NCBI GenBank assembly: GCA_025353985.1
Contig: JANXNT010000609.1
Span: 1-6,676, forward strand
DNA length: 6,676 bases
DNA from: Limnoglobus sp.
GTDB lineage: Bacteria > Planctomycetota > Planctomycetia > Gemmatales > Gemmataceae
Reading direction: 5' to 3'
Numbering within the stretch: the first letter of the stretch is position 1; each line of letters starts with the position of its first letter. The notes under the pieces were generated by a model, which worked only from the letters and a program-made list of their open reading frames with translations, made no database searches and was not told the origin of the DNA. Below, in pieces: positions 1-6,000 of this stretch. The position numbers and the translations under genes are program-made.

Positions 1-1083
1 GGTGTACAAGATCGTGACGCGATACTTTTCAATGATGTCCCAGAAGCGATCTTCTTGCGGATGATTCGGCGCGCCTTCATACATGACCATCGTCGAACCG
101 TTCGCGAGCGGCCCGTAAACGATGTAACTGTGCCCCGTCACCCAGCCGACGTTGGCGGTACACCAATAGACATCGTTGTCGCGAACGTCGAACACCCACT
201 TGTGCGTCAGCGAAACGCCGAGGAGATAACCGCCAGTGGTATGCAGCACGCCTTTTGGCTTACCCGTGCTTCCCGACGTATAAAGAATGAACAGCGGGTG
301 TTCGCTGTCCATTGGTTCGGCACGGCAGTTTGCGGAAGAATCGGACATCACATCGTGCCACCACAGGTCGCGGCCCGGCTTCATGTGAACCGACTGATGA
401 CAGCGGTCGAAGACGATGCACGTCTTCACGCTCGGCGATTTTTCGAGTGCGATATCGACGTTCTGCTTCAGCGGAATCATCTTCCCGCGTCGCCAACCGT
501 GATCGGCGGTGATGATGACTTTCGCTTGCGCATCGTTGTTGCGGTCCGCGACGGCATCCGCAGAAAATCCGCCGAACACGACCGAATGCACCGCCCCGAT
601 TCGCGCACAGGCGAGCATCGCGATGGCGGCTTCGGGGATCATCGGCATGTAGATCGTGACGCGGTCGCCCTTGACTACGCCGAGGTTTTTCAGGCCGTTG
701 GCGAACTTGCACACTTCGCGGTGCAGTTGCTGGTAGGTCAGCGTCCGCGAGTCGCCAGGTTCGCCTTCCCAGATGATCGCCGCCTTGTTTTTGCTGGAAC
801 CGGTGAGGTGGCGATCGAGGCAGTTATCGCTGACATTCAAGGTGCCGCCGACGAACCACTTCGCGAACGGGGCGTTCGACCAGTCGAGAACTTGCGTCCA
901 CGGTGCAGACCAGCGCAGCGACTTCGCCTGTTCGGCCCAGAAGGCATCGGGGTCCGTTTCGGCCCATATCGCGAGTCGATCGCGTTCGGCGGCATCAATG
1001 TGAGAATGCGCGACGAAATCGGCAGATGGGGGGAACACCCGCGTTTCCTTGAGCATACTGGTGATGTTCGTCGTCGAAGGCAT
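1..1083 (-). CDS. acs: Acetyl-CoA synthetase (AMP-forming), N-terminal 361 residues, cut by the window edge
   Basis: Cytoplasmic enzyme that activates acetate with ATP to acetyl-AMP and then forms acetyl-CoA. Seen: the reverse strand is open for 361 codons from ATG at 1083 to the left edge. The N-terminus carries the family signature RVFPPSADF (residues 15-23). Residues 165-172 read VHSVVFGG. The putative CoA-contact segment at 192-201 is TADHGWRRGK, with R198 and K201 aligning by eye to the two arginines of the enteric enzyme. The ATP-binding P-loop is YTSGSTGKPKG (268-278), followed by VLHTTGGY. The acetate-pocket region is GWVTGHSY (313-320). AGGA at 1090-1093 lies 6 nt before the ATG and supports this start. 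Family members are about 650 residues, so roughly 55% is present. The C-terminal domain with the acetylatable catalytic lysine lies outside the window. The gene is divergent from kdsD across 169 bp. No frameshift or lost motif is seen. A propionyl-CoA synthetase is the main alternative but fits less well. Confidence 0.96.
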   Translation of the reverse strand, partial: MPSTTNITSMLKETRVFPPSADFVAHSHIDAAERDRLAIWAETDPDAFWAEQAKSLRWSAPWTQVLDWSNAPFAKWFVGGTLNVSDNCLDRHLTGSSKNKAAIIWEGEPGDSRTLTYQQLHREVCKFANGLKNLGVVKGDRVTIYMPMIPEAAIAMLACARIGAVHSVVFGGFSADAVADRNNDAQAKVIITADHGWRRGKMIPLKQNVDIALEKSPSVKTCIVFDRCHQSVHMKPGRDLWWHDVMSDSSANCRAEPMDSEHPLFILYTSGSTGKPKGVLHTTGGYLLGVSLTHKWVFDVRDNDVYWCTANVGWVTGHSYIVYGPLANGSTMVMYEGAPNHPQEDRFWDIIEKYRVTILYT

Positions 1084-1252
1084 GAGTGATCCTGCAGAAA
1101 TCGTTTCGGGGAGAGAATAGCCTAAACGAGATATTACCAAAACGCGACGCGGGCGGTCGATTTGTTTTGGCAAGGTTCGGGGTTGCAGCGTTACGTGGTG
1201 TTTTTGTATACGTGGGATTGAGAATTTTCCCCCTCACGTTGAGGAACTGCGC
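1084..1252. promoter_or_regulatory. Divergent acs/kdsD intergenic region with a weak kdsD promoter candidate
   Basis: This 169-bp gap must carry the start signals of both flanking genes. On the plus strand, TTGCAG (1183-1188) and TATACG (1207-1212) are separated by 18 nt and could be a weak sigma-70-like -35/-10 pair for kdsD, matching consensus at about 3/6 and 4/6 positions. GAGGA at 1241-1245 lies 7 nt before the kdsD ATG and is a good ribosome binding site. For acs I see no convincing promoter on the minus strand; AT-rich TAATAT (minus strand, near 1131-1136) lacks a good partner. The gap also holds a 7-bp inverted repeat and a 7-bp direct repeat, listed separately. No RNA gene is evident. 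Planctomycete promoters diverge from the E. coli consensus, so the promoter call is weak. Confidence 0.3.
1137..1170. repeat. Short inverted repeat CCAAAAC...GTTTTGG
   Basis: CCAAAAC (1137-1143) and its exact complement GTTTTGG (1164-1170) are separated by 20 nt in the acs/kdsD gap. It could be a split operator or could be chance; a 7-bp match in a region this size is not rare. It is about 54 bp upstream of the acs start and 83 bp upstream of the kdsD start. Confidence 0.25.
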
Positions 1253-2305
1253 ATGGCTGCGCTGGCTCCGGCTCGCGGAGTGTCATTCGATCGGGCAGAG
1301 TTTGGCCGGCAGGTGCTACTGGCGGAAGCGGATGCGCTGTGCCTTGTGGCGGATCGCATCGGGCCGGGATTCGAGCAAGTGATAGCGATCCTGCTCGCGT
1401 GTCGGGGTCGGCTGGCGGTGACGGGCGTCGGCAAATCGGCCGATGTCGGGCAGAAAATCGTCTCCACGCTGAACTCGACGGGCACCCGTGCCTACGCGCT
1501 CGATGTCACTCGTGCCGTCCACGGCGATCTCGGCATGGTCGCACCGGACGACGTGGCATTGCTGCTTTCGCATAGCGGGGAAAGTGAAGAGTTGTTGAGG
1601 TTGTTGCCGAGCTTGCGGCCACTGGCGAGCGCCGTCGTTGCCGTCACGGGGAATGCGACTAGCTCGCTTGCGACCAATTCGGATGCCGCAATTGTCTACG
1701 GCCCTGTCGCGGAAGCGTGCCCGAATTCCCTCGCACCGAGTACGAGCACGACGGTGATGATCGCGCTCGGTGACGCGATCGCGTTCACGCTGTCCGAACT
1801 TCGTGGCTTCACTGCCAACGATTTCGCCCGCGTTCACCCGGCGGGCAGTTTGGGGCGGAAACTGGCCACGGTCGAGCCGTACATGCGTTGCGGCGACGAA
1901 CTGCGGATCGCGCCGATGACCGAGAGCGTGCGTGCCGTGTTCGCGCGGGGGAAGCACGAGGGACGCCGTACGGGGGCGATTATCCTCGTCGATGGCGATT
2001 CGCGAATCGTCGGCATCTTCACGGACAGCGATTTGGCGAAACTCTTCGAACGAAACAGCGATGGTGCGTTCGATCGGCCGATTTCCGAAGTCATGACCAA
2101 GACACCGATCTCGATCCGGACGCACGCAAAACTGACCGACGCCATCGAACTGATGCGGAACCGCAAAGTGAGCGAAGTCCCCGTCGTCGATGCGGACAAT
2201 CGCCCGATCGGTATGCTCGACATAACCGATTTGATCGGCATGGAACGCGGTTCGGCAACGAGTTCGCGGCCCGCTCTGCGATTGTTCGAGCGACCCGCAC
2301 CGTAA
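1253..2305 (+). CDS. kdsD: Arabinose-5-phosphate isomerase, KdsD/KpsF/GutQ family (SIS plus two CBS domains)
   Basis: Cytoplasmic aldo-keto isomerase that converts ribulose-5-phosphate to arabinose-5-phosphate, the first step toward Kdo for LPS inner core. Seen: 350 residues, close to the usual 320-340. The SIS domain spans about 40-200, with the phosphate-binding loop TGVGKSADVG (57-66), HGDLGMV (90-96), LSHSGESEE (105-113), EACPNSLAPSTSTT (154-167) and VHPAGSLGRK (194-203). Aligned by eye to E. coli KdsD with a +2 offset, the residues K61, H90, E113, E154 and H195 match K59, H88, E111, E152 and H193, so the active site looks intact. Two CBS domains follow, about 210-265 (GIFTDSDL) and 277-330 (VMTKTPISI, GMLDITDLI), a likely regulatory module. 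The ATG at 1253 is preceded by GAGGA with 7-nt spacing. It is the first gene of the kds locus; kdsC starts 200 bp downstream after a repeat element. A KpsF or GutQ paralogue role is possible, but the adjacent kdsC favours KdsD. Confidence 0.95.
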   Translation: MAALAPARGVSFDRAEFGRQVLLAEADALCLVADRIGPGFEQVIAILLACRGRLAVTGVGKSADVGQKIVSTLNSTGTRAYALDVTRAVHGDLGMVAPDDVALLLSHSGESEELLRLLPSLRPLASAVVAVTGNATSSLATNSDAAIVYGPVAEACPNSLAPSTSTTVMIALGDAIAFTLSELRGFTANDFARVHPAGSLGRKLATVEPYMRCGDELRIAPMTESVRAVFARGKHEGRRTGAIILVDGDSRIVGIFTDSDLAKLFERNSDGAFDRPISEVMTKTPISIRTHAKLTDAIELMRNRKVSEVPVVDADNRPIGMLDITDLIGMERGSATSSRPALRLFERPAP

Positions 2306-2319
2306 GATTGAAGTTAACT

Positions 2320-2350
2320 CCCGTTAGCCCGACGCGCAAGCGAGGAATTT
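2320..2350. repeat. Candidate interspersed repeat (CCGTTAGCCCGACGCGCAAG-type)
   Basis: The stretch starts CCGTTAGCCCGACGCGCAAG and continues CGAGGAATTT, just after the kdsD stop. I recall near-identical sequences as abundant short repeats in Gemmata-type planctomycete genomes, but only one copy lies in this window, so its repeat nature is from memory and not shown here. It contains a minimal CGC-GCAA-GCG hairpin with a GNRA-type loop (about 2333-2342). It lies outside both genes. It may be a remnant of a mobile repeat unit. Confidence 0.45.
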
Positions 2351-2372
2351 AACGATTCCGGGTTGCCGAACT

Positions 2373-2479
2373 CCCATGGTTACACCATGGGCTACGTGAG
2401 CGATCCTTTCAGGACCGAAGAAAAATCATAACCCCGACCCTGAAAGGGTCGCTATTTCAGCCCATGGTGTAACCATGGG
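2373..2479. repeat. Composite 107-nt inverted-repeat element, possibly REP- or MITE-like
   Basis: Seen directly: the outer arms 2373-2393 and 2459-2479 are perfect 21-nt inverted repeats. Each arm is itself a palindrome, CCCATGGT-TAC-ACCATGGG on the left (2373-2391) and CCCATGGT-GTA-ACCATGGG on the right (2461-2479). Inside, 2399-2416 and 2436-2453 are a second, imperfect inverted pair with 15 of 18 positions matching. These are also small hairpins: GACCC-TGAAA-GGGTC on the right (2436-2450) and GATCC-TTTCA-GGACC on the left (2402-2416). The central spacer 2417-2435 is A-rich. The whole can fold either as one long stem or as four small hairpins. Such nested palindromes resemble REP/BIME elements moved by RAYT (Y1 family) transposases or a short MITE. 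No transposase is in the window and no clear target duplication is visible. Confidence 0.75.
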
Positions 2480-2496
2480 GCGGATGGAGTATCCCC

Positions 2497-2508
2497 GAGG
2501 TCGCCGTG
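2497..2508 (+). promoter_or_regulatory. kdsC ribosome binding site and GTG start
   Basis: GAGG at 2497-2500 lies 5 nt before GTG at 2506. Reading the kdsC frame upstream meets TAA at 2470-2472 with no ATG between, so GTG at 2506 is the most upstream well-placed start. The signal begins only 17 nt after the right arm of the inverted repeat, so the hairpin ends just before the initiation region and could influence translation. Confidence 0.7.
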
Positions 2509-3054
2509 CCCGTTGCTCTCCCCATAACGGAACTTGTCTTACGCGCGGCGAAAATCCGTCTGCTGTTGCTCGACGTCGATGGCGTCCTTACCGATGGCAG
2601 CATCGCGTACTCCGACGATGGGGCGGAGATCAAGCGGTTTCATGTGCGCGATGGATCGGGCTTGAAGTTTTGGCAGGAGAACGGTAATCGCGTGGCAATT
2701 CTATCGGGCCGTACGTCGATTGCGGTCGAACGCCGTGCGAACGAACTCGGAATCGACACGATTTTGCAGGGTCGTTCGGATAAACGGCCCGCGTGGGACG
2801 AACTGCTGGCACGCACGGGGTGTCGGCCCGAAGAAATATGCAGCATCGGCGATGATTTGACCGATGTGCCTATTTTGCTCCGCAGCGGGTTGGCGGTGGC
2901 TGTGGCGGATGCGTGCGGGGAAGTGTGCGATGTCGCCCACTATGTGACGGCGAAGCCAGGTGGGCAGGGGGCGGTTCGCGAAGCAATCGAATGGCTGATG
3001 GGGCTGCAAGGGCGTTGGGCCGATGTCGTACTGCGGCATCGGCGGGCGGATTGA
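2506..3054 (+). CDS. kdsC: 3-deoxy-D-manno-octulosonate 8-phosphate phosphatase, HAD superfamily
   Basis: Cytoplasmic Mg-dependent phosphatase that hydrolyses Kdo-8-phosphate to Kdo, the step before CMP activation by KdsB. Seen: 182 residues from a GTG start, close to the usual 170-190. HAD motif I is DVDGVLTDG (23-31), with D23 the expected nucleophile and D25 the acid/base. Motif II is LSGR (66-69, S67). Motif III is the lysine of RSDKRPAW (K93). Motif IV is GDDLTDVP (115-122), with D116 and D117 as metal ligands. The C-terminal AKPGGQGAVREAIEWL (149-164) is the usual KdsC tail. No cap domain is present, consistent with the tetrameric C0-type family. The gene lies after kdsD across a repeat-filled gap and 16 nt before the large lpt-like gene, so it is probably co-transcribed with the latter. 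A NeuA-associated or other C0 HAD phosphatase is a remote alternative given the kdsD neighbour. Confidence 0.95.
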   Translation: MPVALPITELVLRAAKIRLLLLDVDGVLTDGSIAYSDDGAEIKRFHVRDGSGLKFWQENGNRVAILSGRTSIAVERRANELGIDTILQGRSDKRPAWDELLARTGCRPEEICSIGDDLTDVPILLRSGLAVAVADACGEVCDVAHYVTAKPGGQGAVREAIEWLMGLQGRWADVVLRHRRAD

Positions 3055-3070
3055 CCGGGGGATACGGATC

Positions 3071-6000
3071 GTGTGGACGCCGCGACGGATTTTACTCCTG
3101 TTACTCGGGTTGATTGCCTTCGGGGCGATTTACCTCGTCTACGCGCAATTTCTCGGCAACGTTGATGGCCTCCCACAACTACCCACCGCATTTCTCGAAT
3201 CACGTGATGGCCCCGCACCGCCACTGCGCGACCGCGAATCGCCGACCGTCACTCGACTGAAGGAAGCGTTCGGCGCGAACTGCCCGGAAATTCAGTCGGC
3301 ATATCCAACGCGAATTGAGATGCGAGAAGATGGCATCGTCTTCGCGGCGGGGCGGCCCGATCTCGGCAACGAGCCGAGTAAATTCGTACGACTCGCGCCG
3401 TTCAGTTTGGCCATGTTCGCGAAGCCACGCTTGCCGCACGAACGACTGCCGGGCGAAGTCACCGAGATCACGACGCTCCACGCTGATGAAGCGATTCTCG
3501 AACTCGACAAAGTCATCGGCTCCGAACGCGAAATGTTGACCGGCAAGGCGAAGATCGTCGGTATGGAACTGCGTACCGCACCCGACCCGTTCACCGCCCG
3601 CACCGATCCGCGCAACGGTCGCGTACACATCACGAACAATCAGCGATCTGCCGACGTGAACCGAGCGTTCGTGTTCAAGACGCCCGGCCCCGTGTTTTAT
3701 CGCACGCACGATCACCCCGATCAGGCGAACACGAACGGGCCGAATATCTGGACATCCGCCAGCGTCGAAATCGTCAACCGGGAGAACCTGCCACGGCCGA
3801 TTCGCGGTAGTAGTTTGCCGACGGTGTCGGTGGCCGCCGATGAAGAATTCCGCGTGCAAACGATCGCCGACATGGCATTCGGACTGCACACGCCGCCGCC
3901 GACAATCACTGCCGACGGGATGAAGATTTATCTGAAGAAGCCGAAGACTGCGCCGCCCGTGGCGGTGGCAGCGAACGTGAAGCCGACGAAAGAACTCGGC
4001 TTCCAGGGCGTTCGCGAAATGACGCTTTCGGAGAACGTCATCTTCAGCCTGTGGACCGATGGGAAATCCGGTTTCCCCGGCTCCACAACACCCGAACCGA
4101 CACCGGCTGTACCCGGCAAAAAAGCGGTGGCCGCCGAAGATCCACCCGCTGCGATGATGGCGATCATGGGTGGCATCCCGGATGGCATGGCGATCTCGAA
4201 TCGCATTCACGAGAAGGCGCTCGTTCGCATCCGCACGCTCGGCCCGTTCCGCTTCGATTGGGAAAAGAACGAGGCGCGGTTCGACGCCGCCGCGATCGCG
4301 AACCCGCTCGTGCCGAACAACGTCGAAGTGACTCGGATCAACGTCTCCGGCACGAGAGATCACCTGATTTGCCAGGTGCTGGAGATCGAATTTCAGACGG
4401 CGCTGTTGTCGCCCGCCACCGCACAACCGAATTCGAACGGCCCCGCGTTTAAGACGCTACGGGCCACGGGAACGAGCGTGTATCTGGCTGCCGAGAGCGA
4501 TCAGATGCAAGCGCAATGTCAGTCGATCATTTACGAGAACGACCCGAAGAAGTTCATCACGCGAACGATCCTTTCCGGTTCGCCGCTGATTGCCGTCCGC
4601 CAACGCAACCGCCTCGAAGCCGGCCGTGCGGGGCAAATCGGACGGCTGTTGCTCGAGACGTACGACCCACCGGCGACCGCCAAAATTAAAAAGACGACCC
4701 GCATCGAAGTGCTCGGCCCCGGCAAAATCGACATGTTCGACGAAGAAACGAAAACGACTACACTCACCGCGATCTGGCGCGATTCGCTGACGCAAACCGT
4801 CGACAAAATTGGCACGAAGGAAGTCGACTTGCTCACCTTCGCCGGCGATGCGTCGTTCGCCGATCCGAAGAGCGGTTTCGACCTGCGTGCCGACACGCTG
4901 AGACTCTGGCTCGAACAGCCCGCACCCGGCAAAGACGCGAGTAATGCACCCGCCCGGCCTTCGCGTTTGCAAGGCATCGGCCACGTCAATGGCCGCTCGG
5001 CAGACACGAACATCCGCGACACTGACCACTTCATGACGTGGTTTAAAGACGTGCCAAAACCTGTTCGGCCAGTGCCAACCGCACCTGCTGTGCAAACGGT
5101 GAGTAAACCGGCGGCACCGCTGCAAAAGAAGCCCGAATTGATCGCGGCGATGATACCATCCGCGACGCCGGGGCCGTTCATTCCGCCGTTCGTCGATCCC
5201 ACCGCCAAGATCGAGCAACTGCCGCCGAAGCCCAAGCCGATGGATCTTTCGGCACGTTCGATTGAAGTCTGGGTGATGCGCTACCCCGCCGACCCGCGGC
5301 CCGCCGTGAAAGGCGCGCCCCCCGCCAAAGCGGATGCCGTCCAGTACGAACTCGAAAGCGCGATCTGCGATGGCCGCGTCGTCGTGAAACAAGACCCGAT
5401 CGATCCCGCGAAGCAACCGAACGGCCTACTGATTACCGGTGCGTACCTGACGATGAATCACTGGGTGAACGGGCACGTGATGAAGGTGGTCGGCACGCAA
5501 GATTTACTCGCGGAAGTTCACTTCGAGGATATCAAAATCGCGGGGCCGGACGTCGTCATCGATCAGCCGAATAACTCGGTGGCGGTGAAGGGGAAGGGCT
5601 GGCTCAAAATGCCGAGTTCGAGCGACCTGAGCGGTGCGGCAATTACCGAGCGTTCGGACCTGACGGTGCTCTGGCAAGAACGCATGAACTTCCGTGGCGA
5701 ACGACGTTTCGCCGAGTTTACGGGGCTGGTGCAAGCGGTGCAGCAACCGCCATCGAAAGTGCCCGCGAAACCGGTGCCGGGTACGATCGCGGCGGAGCAA
5801 ACGTGGTCGCGTTCGTACGTGCTTTGCCACCATCTCGACGTCGGTTTCGACCGCCCGATTTACTTCAACCAGATGAAACAAAACACGCCGACCCAAACGC
5901 GATCCAAGCCAACGACGCCGAATGCACCGAACCCCGACGACCCGAAAATCGAGCGCGTGATCTGCGAGCCGATCCCCGAAGATGCCGAGGCCGTGCTAGG

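Larger units (their letters stand above)
2306..2505 (+). other. Unusual 200-bp gap inside the kds locus, filled by repeat elements
   Basis: kdsD and kdsC are commonly close together in bacteria, yet here 200 bp separate them. The gap holds a short dispersed-repeat-like sequence (about 2320-2350), a composite inverted repeat (2373-2479) and the kdsC ribosome binding site. I see no protein gene: short frames crossing the gap are stop-limited and low in protein character. There is no T-run after the hairpins on the plus strand, so a classical intrinsic terminator is not supported. Whether kdsC is read from the kdsD promoter or from its own cannot be told from the sequence. Confidence 0.6.

Noticed and set aside
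55..1089. Plus-strand frame of 344 codons antisense to acs
   Set aside because: The opposite strand encodes unmistakable acetyl-CoA synthetase with the P-loop and CoA-contact motifs. The plus translation is Arg/His-rich and motif-free.
1316..2125. Minus-strand frame of 269 codons antisense to kdsD
   Set aside because: It is wholly inside kdsD, whose SIS and CBS motifs are clear; no family resemblance was seen in the antisense product.
2373..2479. CRISPR array
   Set aside because: The arms are inverted, only two copies exist, and each is an internal palindrome; there are no regularly spaced direct repeats.
2436..2480. Intrinsic terminator after kdsD
   Set aside because: Hairpins are present but no T-run follows them on the plus strand. 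On the minus strand a TTTTT run lies several bases past the GACCC/GGGTC stem, too far away for a standard terminator, and no minus-strand gene would use it.
2475..2687. Short plus-strand frame starting in the right repeat arm and overlapping kdsC
   Set aside because: It overlaps kdsC in another frame, starts inside a palindrome and has no ribosome binding site or protein-like character.
3023..3070. ATG at 3023 as start of the large gene
   Set aside because: It would overlap kdsC by 32 nt and add a Gly/Arg-rich stretch before the signal anchor. GTG at 3071 has a purine-rich site at good spacing and places the RR-hydrophobic segment right at the N-terminus.
3200..5416. Two long minus-strand frames (408 and 319 codons) antisense to the large gene
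   Set aside because: They lie inside a plus-strand frame open for 1202 codons that has a signal anchor, sensible linkers and beta strands. The minus translations are rich in Arg, His and Gly with no recognisable motif, typical of antisense shadows in GC-rich coding DNA.
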